From positions 5,164,001-5,228,000 of the forward strand of contig NC_084888.1 of NCBI RefSeq assembly GCF_958979055.1: a stretch of DNA of 64,000 bases. The letters run 5' to 3'. This DNA is from Alnus glutinosa (Eukaryota > Streptophyta > Magnoliopsida > Fagales > Betulaceae). Positions 1 to 11,440 of the stretch are shown here, piece after piece (the first letter of the stretch is position 1; the number at the start of each line of letters is the position of its first letter). The notes beneath the pieces are model-generated. The model was given only the letters and a program-made list of their open reading frames with translations, was not told where the DNA came from and made no database searches. The translations under genes and the position numbers were made by a program.

Positions 1-479
1 TTTGTGTTCCCTTCCTGAAGATGCTGTTAAGAATAATCATTACGAGTTCAAGGAGAGGACTAATCACGTGGAAATACGTGTAAAGATAACGTCCCTACAC
101 CAACTAAAGCCACTGCCCGAAACTTATTGCTTGAATGTTGCTTTCCCGGTTTCCCCACATACATAGCAACCAAAGAACCCAGATATATACACAATATCAT
201 ATATTATGGCTATAGCCTTCATGTGCTACACATGGAGTTGATTACAAAAACTGTATTACACGCACCACATCAAACAAAGTTACACGTGTGCATATATGGT
301 GTGCTTTAATGATCCATTAATATTGCATGGGCCTTAATATCGTGTAAAATTCTTAATCTGGTTTATGATCAGTTGGTAATTAAAATACACCTTCTATCAT
401 CACTAATTATCTTAAAAGTTTAAGATAATACAAATAAATAAATTTAATCATTTAATCAATACTTAACACCTTTTACGAT
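1..479. other. AT-rich intergenic DNA
   Basis: No coding exon, RNA gene or bounded repeat was recognised. Short open frames here have no family resemblance and no splice context. Confidence 0.5.
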
Positions 480-1141
480 TGAGCAGAGAAGAGAAACCGG
501 CCCTAGACCTCACCCTTCAGAAAACAGATCTAAGTGGAGGGGGGAGCAGATATGTTCCCTCCTCCTCTCCATTTCCCTTTTTTACTCCCCGCTCTTACCC
601 TTCCCCTCCCATTCTGGTTTTCTCTTTTGTTTGTAGGTGTTCTCCGACCAGATCAGCAATTTTGGTATCTCCGCTATACATCCGTCCATCTATCTCTGTG
701 TCGTGCCATTGATCTCCTCCTTAACCGCTGTTGTAGTTTGCTGGTTATGTTTTTACTTTGAATAATAGTTTTATTCTCTTTAGATCTGTCCTCATAGGTG
801 ATCAATGGGATGAAGTTTGGTTAGTCAAGTGTGAGGAGTTATTTTTTATGGCCTAGATAGTTCGTTGTGAGAGGTTATCTCTCACTGCCGGTTTAAATAA
901 ATTTTTTTAAGATATTTGACTACCATTATTTTAAATCTAGTCTACTCGGAGCAAATCTACTTTTTAACTATTTTTGTACATGAGTTAATGGAAGATGAAA
1001 GTCATAGATAACACTTTATTGTTATAATTTTATTTGTATCTATAACTATATAACCCCATAGCATGTGGCTATGATTTGTAAAGCTTTATGCTCGTGATCT
1101 TTGATCAATGTAATACTCAGATCTTTCGTTCAAAACAAAAA
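480..1141 (+). mobile_element. Possible LINE-derived 3' segment with poly(A)
   Basis: The stretch starts with purine- and pyrimidine-rich DNA, has no intact frame, and ends in TTTCGTTCAAAACAAAAAAA. That ending resembles the end of the antisense element at 21331-22290, which reads TTTTACGTTC followed by a homopolymer. This suggests a shared family of non-LTR retroelement 3' ends. No reverse transcriptase motif and no target-site duplication were found, so an old transcribed region is an alternative. Confidence 0.35.
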
Positions 1142-2500
1142 AACGCTCCCCCCTCATGTGTTGGCTTAAACTAACATTTTAATAGGTATAACTCAACACG
1201 TGAAATATTTAATTAAAATTAGGTGAACAACTGAGACAAGGCTCGAACTTAGGGCCTTTAAAGTTAGTTTAAGCTCACACGTGAGGATAGTTTTTTTTTT
1301 TGAGTGAACGTGAGGGGAGTGTAGGTTTAGTATTGATTAAACGATTAAATTTACATTTTCCTATCCATTTAAGCATTTAAAATAAGTGATGATTTAACAT
1401 ATTGGAGCTACGTTTATTTGGTTATGCAGGCTAGAAATATATTTTTAAACAAAATCGTGAAAAGTGTGATGTGCGTTTGAAAAAAAAAATAGTAGACTAA
1501 AAATATGCAATAATAGGGTAGGTAGGAAAATGCTACTATGGACATGAAGAAATGCAATTAAAAAATAAATGCATTCATATATGGAACGTCAAAGTCATCT
1601 GCATATATATATGTCATACGTAGCGAAGAAGCTAGAAAAAATAAATAAATAAATAACAGAGAACTTTGGTAAAGATGTTTAATCTGAAATCATATTAGAG
1701 AGATCAAAAACTACAATATTTAATTAAATAGATAAATTCAGATTGAATACACTGCTGAACCATATAAATTAAGGATACGTGAGTGTAATTTTGTAATTAT
1801 AATTAAGGATGGAAATTTGGGAGAATAATTACAGATTTTGATAGGTTGATTGGTTAGTTACGTGCATACAGCATACTAATAAAGGGGAAATTTCAATGAA
1901 AAGACTTTAGAGGTAGAAAAAAGACCCTGGTCATGGACTTGACACTGAATGATTTACGTGCTTGCCTTGGTCTGGCATTAAACCACTGTTCTACCTAAAA
2001 AAAAGAAACATAAGACAAACTGTAAATCAATTTACTTGACGTAACCCTTAATTATCAGTGTCCTATTCGAAGATCACTGCTGCACCGTACCATAACCACG
2101 TTTAATTAATTACATGGTTGTGTGAACAAGGCTTAATTTTTTCCATGAATTTGTACGTAGTACTACTGTTCGAATGGAGTCTTAATTCAACCATTTAATT
2201 TGTGCATAAAAAAATAGACGACTAAGAAGAACTACTTTAAAAAAAGACTATGGAGATGGCGGATGGTGAGAGGAGGGGTCTACATGTCTCAGATTTGCGG
2301 TACCGTTTGTCAATCAAAATCTTGATTCTGAGATTATTGATTATGAAGGGGTAAAATCTTATCACTTAAGTTTCAAGATAATATAGCGACCGATGGATAA
2401 TTATTGATATCTTGGCGTTATCACCACCTTAATTAGAATTTTGGCTTAAGCAGCTCTACAGTGTTGGAAATCTCATTGACTCCACTGTAGATTACATGAA
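1142..2500. other. AT-rich intergenic DNA with one decayed repeat
   Basis: Positions about 1145-1330 share wording with a repeat also seen near 38.0-38.3 kb and 57.9-58.2 kb (a CACGTGAAATATTTAATTA-like block and a phrase about loss of the open frame). The rest shows no gene or bounded element. Confidence 0.4.
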
Positions 2501-2775
2501 TAGCTAGGTTAAGTATAATGCTAAAAATTAGGGTCAATAATTTTTTACACTACTCGCGAATTCAACAAAAAATAATATATCTTATATATACTTATGCTTT
2601 GACACGACTCAAAGTCAACATACAACATAATGGCATGTAATTTTTTATACGACCTATTGAACCGACACGAACTCAATACAAAATTAGATGGGTCGTTTAA
2701 GTAAATGAGTCGGGTTTATATTCAAGTGTCGACACGACCCGAACCCAACAGGCGAATACGGACGGTCATCCCTAC
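2501..2775. mobile_element. hAT-like element remnant
   Basis: The segment carries repeated GACACGACC/GACACGAAC words and ends in CATCCCTAC, the sort of subterminal repeat and end seen in plant hAT elements (TAGGG...CCCTA type). The opposite end and target duplication were not found. Confidence 0.35.
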
Positions 2776-2940
2776 TAAAAACTATATTTTTACTTTACAA
2801 TACTAACGTGACCGTCCAACCAACGTACTCTTGATCGAATTAATCTTGTTTAATAAACAAAAGATCAAAGGTTGGTTAAAACTGTTAAAAACATTATATT
2901 GTGAGATAAAAATTGTGGTTTATAGCATTAACTACTAGTA
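2776..2940. mobile_element. MITE of the 'AACTATATTTTTA' family
   Basis: Left arm CTAAAAACTATATTTTTA and right arm TGAGATAAAAATTGTGGTTT form an imperfect inverted repeat. The same arms occur at 11276-11440 and 31425-31621. The internal GGTTGGTTAAAACTG is also shared with those copies. Confidence 0.5.
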
Positions 2941-2946
2941 GGATAA

Positions 2947-3689
2947 TAAGCTTGGTTGCCCTGTATAAATAGATAGAACTAATTTAACTGTTTACCCCTT
3001 GCTTTTTCAGGATTAACTTGAACTCCTCTTCACGTTCTTTCAAGTCATAAAATTTAGCAACCCCTAAAGGCTAAGGAAAATTTCTCCAGAAAATCTTGGT
3101 TTCCTGATATTGTAGCGACCAGGCCGGCCAGGAAATATACGTTGGATGGTGTTTTTAATTTCTTCTTTTTGGTAAAAGTCAGATGGCTGTTTTGAAGATA
3201 AGAGCAAGTCTATCTTAATTAAAAATATAATTATTTATTAATTAAAACTTTTAGACTAACTTGTGATTTAATATTATATTAACCGTGTTTAGTTGGAGTC
3301 TGAATTGATCAGGCTGATTTTTTAGTTCAAATTAAGTGGCTTAGACTTAGACATACGCACATGTATCACGATCGATGTAAAGGTAGAATTAATTAATCCC
3401 GTTCAAAATCACGAATGAGAAAAGGTAGACAATTGTTTGCTAAAAGAGGTGTGAGCGGTTGATTTCTTCGTGGCGTGTGAGAGGTGAAGGACCATTTGCT
3501 GTGGGATTTAGACCCATAAGAAAATGAAATATGAATGGAAAAGGAAAAGCCGATCGAAAGCTTCAAGCATGAGAGGAAAAAGAAAAGAAAAACCGTGTTT
3601 GTTTTGCCAGAAGTGCTTGCAATTTGCAACTGCGGGAGTGGACTAATTTTGACAACACGCTACTTTGTTTTTGCTTTTTACGTTGGTTC
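2947..3689. other. Intergenic DNA, nothing recognised
   Basis: AT-rich sequence with short unsupported open frames on both strands. No repeat ends or exons were recognised. Confidence 0.4.
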
Positions 3690-4390
3690 TTGATTTTTGT
3701 TATTCGGAATTATTGGGGGGGTCGGGGGGGATAGTACTACAGGCATACGGTACCCTGACCGCGCGTGCCGTCCGGAGCGCGAGACTCTGCGAAGACCGAC
3801 AACAACTTTAAGCCTAGGACTCTGCCCGGCTTTAATCCGATTTGGCCGGGCAGCAGAAAACGACGCGAGCTTTATGAGTCTATGACATCTCACAGACACA
3901 TGGCGGGCAGTCCGGTCAGACAATCTAGTCGCCGTCAAAGGTCTGCACAGGAGCAGTGGGTTTCCTCGATTCTCGGGCTCTCTTTCTCTCCCTTCGCTCA
4001 GTCACGGTCAGCTGCTTTCTCTTTTATTAGGCTCCAACACAAAAGATTCGATTCCCGCCGAGTCTCTACAAAAAAACCAAACCGTTTGCTTGATTTTTTT
4101 TTTTTTTTATCACAGAGAATCACGTCCGTTCTTCGTTTTTTCTGTCTCTGTGATTGTTTTTTTTTTTGTTTAACGTCAAAGTGAAGGAAAATATACTGAT
4201 TGATCGATGCAAGGGTATGGCCTATCTATCTATGAGGGGATAGAACCCTAGATAGCAGTGAATTGACAACAATGCATGAGATGGGATGTGTGATAGAATC
4301 CCACATTCTACGTGGACCCCGCTCTCTGTCTCCCCTTACCCGGCCAATACAGCTTTTCTAGGGCTCCTCACCTTACCTTCCTTTTTTATT
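3690..4390. other. GC-rich island, unassigned
   Basis: Base composition shifts from about two-thirds AT to GC-rich with many CG dinucleotides between roughly 3715 and 3960. Pyrimidine-rich tracts follow to about 4390. Open frames of 86 aa (-) and 139 aa (+) overlap here, but neither resembles a family I know and the + frame ends in homopolymer-encoded residues. Candidates are a 5' exon or promoter of an unseen transcript, or a transposon fragment. Confidence 0.35.
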
Positions 4391-4669
4391 TTATTTTTAT
4401 TTTTTAAAAATTTTCGAGTGCGATGATGGGTACGTTTTTTGCTCTACTAAAATACGGTCAATAATTCATTCCCCACCCAAATAATGCACGTCTCAGATTC
4501 TTTCCTTTCCTGCCGAAGACTCCTAGGAAGACCAAGACCTGCCAAAGACTAGCTCCTAGGATGCTAATCAAGATGTGAATAAGGGAAGAAATAAAAGAAT
4601 TTGCTATTGATTTTTAGATGGTGTTGTTTGTTAATTTGAGATATAAAAATAAAAGAAGTTTTTGAGTAT

Positions 4670-4852
4670 GAGAAATGATCCTTACACTCATTTCTCACAA
4701 CAACTCCATAACAAGCTGACGTGGTTGGTAATATTTTATTATTTTTTTTGTTTTGTTTTGTTTTTTTTTTTGTAAAAAAATAGTAAAATATTACCAGCTA
4801 CGTCAGCTTATTGTGGGGTTGTTGTGAGAAATGAATGTAGGGATCATTTCCC
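4670..4852. mobile_element. Mutator-type MITE, 183 bp, with perfect 9-bp TSD
   Basis: Terminal inverted repeats begin GAGAAATGATCC (left) and, read from the other strand, GGGAAATGATCC (right). Complementarity extends about 60 bp per side, through the AGCTGACGTGG block. Direct copies of TTTGAGTAT lie at 4661-4669 and 4853-4861. Nine-base duplications with long inverted ends are typical of Mutator-like elements. A near-identical copy is at 54925-55106. Confidence 0.88.
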
Positions 4853-5320
4853 TTTGAGTATTATGTATTTTTAGTTGTTTGCTGATCTTTTTGTTTTGAA
4901 AAGAAAATATAAAATATAAAAGAAAAGATGTTATCAAACTAAGCCTAATTTTTGTATTAATTAGACTACACAAAGTACAACTTATTTATAGTTAAATGAG
5001 GTTGATAAGATATGGAACAATAATCTACAATAATTAAGATAGAATTTTACAGTATTTAATAGATGAAGTATTATGATATATAATATTTTGAGTATTATGT
5101 ATTTTTAGTTGTTTGCTGATCTTTTTGTTTTGAAAAGAAAATATAAAATATAAAAGAAAAGGTGTTATCAAACTAAGCCTAATTTTTGTATTAATTAGAC
5201 TACACAAAGTACAACTTATTTATAGTTAAATGAGGTTGATAAGATATGGAACAATAATCTACAATAATTAAGATAGAATTTTACAGTATTTAATAGATGA
5301 AGTATTATGATATATAATAT
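4853..5320. repeat. Tandem duplication, 2 x 234 bp
   Basis: The segment 4853-5086 is repeated directly as 5087-5320. The copies have the same length, and I see one substitution (AAAGATGTT versus AAAGGTGTT). Neither copy holds an open frame of note. The first copy begins at the right target-site duplication of the adjacent MITE. Confidence 0.92.
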
Positions 5321-5447
5321 TTTGAGAATGTTCTAAGAATATCATGATAATATTCTATCATAATTATGGTAGGTTCGGCATGCTAAAATGATGATTACTT
5401 GGGAAAAAAAATAAATATTACTATAAATACAAGAAGCTTAAATAAAA

Positions 5448-5601
5448 GAGATGTGCCATACATCTTTTTTTATTCCTTCTCATATTCTTCTCTGTTGATG
5501 TGGCATTGTCAAATCACTTTTAAATCAATGAATTAACTATGCTACATCAGTGAAAAATAATTGAAGAATGACATGTAAGAGAATACAAAGTAGTATTTCT
5601 C
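5448..5601. mobile_element. MITE of the 'TTTGTATTCTCTTA' family
   Basis: An imperfect inverted repeat has a GATGTGGCATTGT block in the left arm and AGAGAATACAAAGTAG in the right arm. Better-kept relatives lie at 53486-53661 and 60975-61136. Confidence 0.5.
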
Positions 5602-6510
5602 TAAATGGAATGACCATTGCTATTCATTCGTTTGGCAACACATGAATGAAAAAATTTCCTAACTATAATGGAATCAGATTTGAACCAAAATTTCTAAAAT
5701 ACTACTATAGAAATAATATCACAAAAAAAAAAATCGTTCTTTTTTATTTGCACAAAAAAAAAAAAAACATTAATATTCATCGTCTCCCCCATGAGTGGTC
5801 GATCGTTCCCTTGGCGTGGCCAGTGACGACAAAGGGTTGTTGAAGATGGCGATAGTGACGAACGATGACTAGCGACGATGGAAGGCCACATAAGATGGCA
5901 ATGATTGATGACTTAAAAGGTCATCAGAGACGGCAATGGACAATGGTCGGTCACAATGGGGTGCTGCTAGAGATGGCGGCAAGCGATAGCCAATCACAAT
6001 GGAGGGTCGTCGAAGACGGTAGCGAATGGTGGCCGATTACAAGACAAATGGCCTTTGGAGACGATAGCAGACAATGGCCAATGACGGCGGCAAACAATGG
6101 TCAGTGATAGCAACAGACGATGATTGGAGATGGTGGAGAGACATTGAAGATGACAATGGACAATGGCCAATGACAGCAAAGGACAATCGAATATGGTTAT
6201 CGGCAGTAAGCTGCGCCAGACAATGGCCGATGGTTGGTGATGTCAGCCGGTGGTCAATTATTGGTTGGGCTAGTTGGTGGCCGGAGGGAGACAATAAATA
6301 TGAATGAATTTTTTTTATTATTATTATTTTGTGCGCTAAAAAAATGAAAAGTATTTTGGGAAAATAATTTTTAAAGCTATTTTATTCTTGAGGGAATAGC
6401 TATTTCTTACATTTTTTTTTAGAAGAATAATTAATCCTGATTTTAGGGAGAATAGCTATTTTATTCTTGGGACTATTCATGCGTACCAAAGGTGACATAA
6501 ATATGAAATC
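5602..6510. repeat. Imperfect GACAATGG-type repeat block inside an AT-rich element
   Basis: Between about 5790 and 6290 the sequence is built from diverged units such as GACAATGGCCAATGAC, GATGGCGAT and GGTCGTCGAAGACGG. This leaves open frames on both strands (80 and 77 aa on +, 85 and 61 aa on -), which is expected of a repeat rather than of a gene. Flanks share TATTCATTCG/CATGAATAG words and the phrase 'AGCTATTTTATTCTTG', suggesting the block is cargo in a decayed DNA transposon. Confidence 0.5.
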
Positions 6511-7265
6511 TAATGTTAAAAATGGCAGCGAACAATGGTATATTCTAACATCCTTTCAAACTTAATGCGGTAAGATAGAAACCATCTTGAGTTTAAAAAT
6601 CAAATCACGAAAACTCCTCAGAGGATGAGATCTAGAGAAGACATCAGCAAGTTGATCAAGATAAGCAATAGAGTGTAACTGTGGACGTCCTACCAAAGAT
6701 GATGACGAATGAAACGATAATCAATTTTAATATGTTTGGTACGCTCATGAAAGTCATCACTATGGAATATCTTGATAGCACTCCTATTATTACAATAAAT
6801 AGGGGGAGTCAGTTGTCGAAGGAACCCTCATATTTTATAAATACCACCAAAGTTAAAGAAGTCTGGAAAGGATGTTAGCAATTGCTCGATACATATTCGG
6901 CTTCCATACTAGAGTTGGCAACAAGGAATTGCTTCTTAATTACTACTCCAAGCTATAAGAGATTGAGGTGCAAAATAAGAAACAATAGATTGTTGTAGAG
7001 CGTCTATATATATGTGGGGTTATTGTCTACCCAATCATCATCTAAAGAGGCCAGCCTACAAGTTCAAGGAGGAGCGTGACAAAAAGAGAAGACCATGAAA
7101 TAACGCCTCATAACAGATCAAATGATACAAAGAACATGCAACTGCAAAATTAGTAGAGCAAGAAGCAGTTATAACCTAATTAACTACCAAGAGATTTGAG
7201 CTAGGCTGCATTACTGTGAGATAAATAAGACTACCAACCGGTTGACAATAAAGATAAATAAGTTG
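6511..7265 (-). pseudogene. Decayed Ty1/copia retrotransposon, RNase H end
   Basis: The - strand shows pieces of the end of a copia polyprotein in the expected order: a YRRSTT segment near 6975-7010 (family form RRSTTGY), then a CDN-S-AIKIFHSDDFHERTKHI-like segment around 6725-6800 leading to IDYRFIRHH, and then a tract like the DQLAD-F end of the polyprotein near 6590-6660. Frames shift between pieces and stops interrupt them, so the copy is dead. No long terminal repeats were found, and the fragment is truncated on both sides. Confidence 0.75.
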
Positions 7266-8570
7266 CATTAGAGCATTTTTAGGTTCAGTTTGAGTTTACA
7301 ATTTAAAATAACGATTTAAAAATGTGCGATTTAAAAAAAAAAAATTTTAAAAAATGCAATTCAGCGTTTGACAAAATCACAATTTAGTCTTTAAAATCAC
7401 AAATTAGTCTTTAAAATTATGCGTTTTCAAAAAACACCATCTTACCTGCTATTTGAAAAAGCAAATTTTCTACATTTTCAAATTGCAATTTTTAAAAATG
7501 CAATTTCTAAACGATTTATGTTATGTGATTTGATTTAAAATTGCACTTATTGTCTATGAAATCGCAATCTCAAACGCACCATTCGTTGCCTCACCAAATT
7601 TTACTAATTAAAATAGTCGAAAAATTATTTTTCTCTATTTTAACCATCTACTTTAATTTTTTAAAGCACTCCCAACAGTCTCACCATATTAGATATTCAC
7701 TATTATTATTCCATTTAAATAATATATATATTTTTTTTAAATGAGGTTGTGTGTGATGCACGAGAGAAATAACAAAAAAGGAAAGTGGAGAAAATTTTAT
7801 TAGTTTTTTATTATTTTGGGTTTTTCATCAAATTGGTAAGGCTGCTGGGAGATTCATTTTGGAACAATTTTTTGATTATTTTGATGAGTCTAATAAGAAT
7901 GCCTAGTAGCCTTATCAAATTTTATTCACCAAAGTAGCTAAAAATCACTTTTCTCTATTCTGGTTAGTCACTTTTTTAAAATTTTTCCAACAGCTTAACC
8001 ATTTTAACTATTCACTAGCTATCACTATTCCATTTAAATAATATTTTTTCAGATTTATATATTATTTATCTATTTTATATTTTTATACAACAAGCTACTA
8101 TACACCTTCATCTTTAGATTATATCATTGATAAGAAATTCACAGAAGTTTTCATTTACTTCTCAACAAAATTCAAGAAAGAAAAAAATAAAAGATAAATG
8201 AAATAACCACAAAGTTTATGTCAGGGACAAAAAAATCTCTATGTCTATGAAATAAATACATCATCATGTGTGATAGATGGGAGAAGGGAGAAGAAAATTG
8301 GAGAAAAAAGGAAAAAAGTGTGTTGATCATGTAAGAAAGAAGGGAGAAACAAAATTTGTGAGAGAGTTGATGAGTAAATATTACTCATCAAAATTGATGA
8401 GTATTTTCACTCACCAAAACTTTTTGGTTAAAGTTTGGTTAAAGTGGTGAGATTGCTGAAAGTAGTTTTTTAGTATTTTCATCAAATTGGCTCATCAAAA
8501 TAGCTAAAAAGCTATTTTGGTGAGGCTACTAGGAATGCTCTTACATGTTTTATGAGTGTTTTATATTTTG
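7266..8570. repeat. Nested AT-rich MITE-like repeats
   Basis: The first part (7266-7570) consists of ATTTAAAATCGC/GCGATTTAAA-type words and resembles 10291-10610. The second part contains two diverged copies of a TCACCAAA...CTCTATT...TCCATTTAAATAATAT unit, near 7575-7730 and 7915-8050. It ends in GAGGCTACTAGGAATGCTC, which matches words at the inner ends. The pattern fits a MITE inserted in a relative. No coding sequence was found. Confidence 0.4.
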
Positions 8571-8925
8571 ATTTAAAAATATTTTAAAAAAAAAAAAATC
8601 GGGATATACAACCAAACAACATAGCAAGAAAATGGGGGCCTTTCGTGAGATTGATTAGGATCTACAATTACTTTGTCAGAATTTGAAAGAATTCGAGTAG
8701 GTGATTGTGAGAAACTACTTATGGGACCCACTTAATCAAATAAAAATTGAATTGTTCAATTACTTATTCGGCCAAGTGAGTCTCATAAGCGTTTTCTCGT
8801 AATCACTTATCTAAATTTTTTTAAATTTAAACAAATAATTATAAAAGATGCTATCCGCTCGTGAACCAGATGTTAAAAAGGAATCGCTGATAAGACGCAA
8901 TTCCTTGACATACTCTTAACTCTAT

Positions 8926-9198
8926 GGCCTTGTTTGAAATCCCCATTCCCCTTCCCTCCCCTTCCCTTCACTTCTCCCAAAAAATATCAATTTCAAAATA
9001 TTCTTACTTTTTTTACTTTTTATATCAAATCAACACTTTTTTTATTACTTTTTAAATAAAAAAACTCACTACAATACAAATTTTTCTCACTTTTTCATAT
9101 AAATTATTTCAACTTTATATCACATCAATCATATTTTTTAATCATTAAAAAAAAATTCCAAAGGAAAGGGAAAGGGAAAGGGGATTTCAAACGGGGCC
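8926..9198. mobile_element. PIF/Harbinger-like MITE, 273 bp
   Basis: The left end GGCCTTGTTTGAAATCCCC and the right end, GGCCCCGTTTGAAATCCCC on the other strand, are near-perfect terminal inverted repeats. They continue into CTTCCC-rich arms. Flanks are TAT (8923-8925) and TAT (9199-9201), a 3-bp duplication. GGCC-TGTTT ends with 3-bp duplications are typical of Tourist-like MITEs. Confidence 0.75.
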
Positions 9199-10290
9199 TA
9201 TACCTTTGCTCGTCCAAATCAGTCTTTCAAACACCAGAAAAGAAATATTGTCCCTTTTGATCATTGCACAATTTTCTTGTACACAAGAGGAGGCTTTGTC
9301 TTCACGGTACTCTCTTGGGATCCACGTACAGACCTCATGCCTAGCTAAGCTATTGAATCTAAATGTTTCCGTAATTTCTAGCCATTCAAACTTCAAAGAC
9401 CTATAGAGGAGGAAATAGCCTCAAGGGCATTACTAGCTTGAAAGGAGAGAAACATGGGGTTTGAAAGAGTCTTTGTGAGATTGACCTATATATCAAAACA
9501 GAAAGTGAACTTTCACAATTATTTCGATAAGTAAACTTTCTTACATTTAATTTTTGAATCGTTAAAAATCTATACCAGAAACTATAGATAGTTGTTACTT
9601 CAACAATTTTGGTACTAGTTAGGCCCTCTTGAGAATTGAGATAGGCCATCAGCAATGGGAAATCCAATGGAGGCTTCAATATTCCTGACAAAAGCAAAGA
9701 TGGACAAGATCCTTCCTGCAGGAGTACTTTGGACAAAGCTTGCATGTGGGTTGATTCTTATTGGAGTGGCCCGCGGGCAGGAACTCACAAAAAAAAAAAA
9801 AAGGGTGTAGGATAGGATGAAGAGCAAGGCAGAGAGAATTTTGTTACTGACATCCTAAGGACCCCCACCACGTCCAAGATGCCTGCCAATCCAATTTTCT
9901 ATTACCAAGACTAAGATTTGGATTTCTATAGGAGTACCTAGCATTTTTTTTAAAAAAAAAAAAATTATTTCTATTGCGGGCTTTGGCAACAAGCTAATCT
10001 CTTTATAAGTGTAATGCATATTTTAATGTTTAGTTTCTATGTGATTGTACCATTTCAGTGATTTAGTGATCTTCATTGAAAATCCCAATCAATGTGCATG
10101 GAAGATTGAGATATGGAATGTTTGATTTGCTAACTTAACAGTATCTAATATTTAAATCTGAGAGTTTGGTAGGACTACATTCTTCTGGGGCTCGATGATT
10201 TTAATATATAATAACAAAATTGTTCAGTCAACCACGTTATAAGGCTTGGTTGGAAGAAGAAACGAATAACCAGGCCTCAGCAATTAGTTT
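9199..10290. other. Unassigned intergenic DNA with - strand frames
   Basis: Frames of 114, 70 and 69 aa lie on the - strand at 9187-9827. One contains STPAGRILS, which resembles a short motif of ABCC transporter membrane domains, but the surrounding residues do not fit. No splice-consistent gene was built. The remainder is AT-rich without recognisable features. Confidence 0.3.
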
Positions 10291-10620
10291 AAGGGTTCGT
10301 CTGGTTTAACAGTTTTAAAAATTAGCCATTTTAAAACACAGTATAATAAAAATATGTTTTTTAAAAATGTAATTAAGTGTTTGGTGAAATTTTAGTTCGG
10401 CCTTTAGAATCTCAGTTTGACATTTAAAATGATACTTTATTGATTGTGATAATTTAAAAACGTGATTTTTTCTACGTTTTGAAACCCTTTTTTTTTTATT
10501 CATACGTAGTACTCCTAAACAAAATATTTTTTTTATAATTTTATTTAAAAATGTACTTTTAACCTGTAAAATCGCAAGGCATATATAACATACTCTTAGT
10601 GCAAAATGAATGATTGGCAT
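10291..10620. repeat. AT-rich repeat related to 7266-7570
   Basis: The block shares word pattern and length (GTTTAAC/TTTTAAAA, AATTTTAGT, AAAATCGCA) with 7266-7570. It is probably a diverged copy of the same non-autonomous element. No target-site duplication could be assigned. Confidence 0.35.
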
Positions 10621-11275
10621 ATTAAAAAACTCGTATATTTAAATTAATCGTGTGATGCATTAAGGAATTTGAGAGACTATTTGTTGGGATATTAATTTAA
10701 TACTTAAATTCATTATTTCTTACAAGCTTTTAGAATAATTAGAATTTAACATCTAGTGTAAGAGCAGGAATTATGAGTTTGATCTATGATTCTACATTTT
10801 ATCTTCTATGTCAGTTAAATATTTTAGGTATTAAACATTACTTATTGAAGGGTGTTTAAGCCCAAATATAAAAGAGAATATTAAAATATTAATTAAATAA
10901 TTAAATTTATTTTATTCCACTTAAAATTTTAGGATATAATATTCAATACCATTAATCCTGCTATGCATTCGACAAGAGGAAGATATATATCACCTGAACA
11001 TGCATGGATTTGTTTGTTAAAACTTTTTCCTTTCTCCCATTTGTTTCTTTTTTCAAAACAAAAATATTAGAGCAATGCAATCTTCACACTCATTTTTTAC
11101 TCAAATTTCACACTGGCTGACGTTGCGTGTTTTAAGTGCTTTTCTATGTCAGCCACTTAAAAAAAACAAAAGGAAAACCATTTAAAATACGTAACGTCAG
11201 CAAATATAAAATGGGTATGATAAATGGCATTATTCAAACATTAACAAACAACTCAAAACATAAAACACTTACAAA
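10621..11275. other. AT-rich intergenic DNA
   Basis: No gene was found. Around 11075-11225 an inverted pair (GCTGACGTTGCG / CGTAACGTCAGC) suggests another small MITE, without clear ends. Confidence 0.35.
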
Positions 11276-11440
11276 GAGTAATGCTAAGAACTATATTTTT
11301 ATCCCACAATGCTGATGTAACAATCCCAACTAATATTTAAATTCTTTTTTTTTTTTTTTAAATAACTTATCCAAAGGTTGGTTAAAGCTGCCATGTTAGT
11401 ATTATGAGATAAAAATGTGGTATGTAGCATTATACCACTC
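11276..11440. mobile_element. MITE of the 'AACTATATTTTTA' family
   Basis: The left arm is GAGTAATGCTAAGAACTATA, and the right arm on the opposite strand contains CTACATACCACATTTTTATC. The pair matches the copy at 31425-31621. The internal CCAAAGGTTGGTTAAAGCTG is shared too. The target duplication is unclear. Confidence 0.5.

Noticed and set aside
4190..4390. Possible microRNA hairpin around a TGGGAT...ATCCCA pair
   Set aside because: The stem is only about 7 bp, and no known plant microRNA sequence is present.
9615..9827. Possible ABCC transporter fragment on the - strand (STPAGRILS)
   Set aside because: Only about nine residues fit the family. The flanking residues do not, and there is no Walker motif or neighbouring exon.
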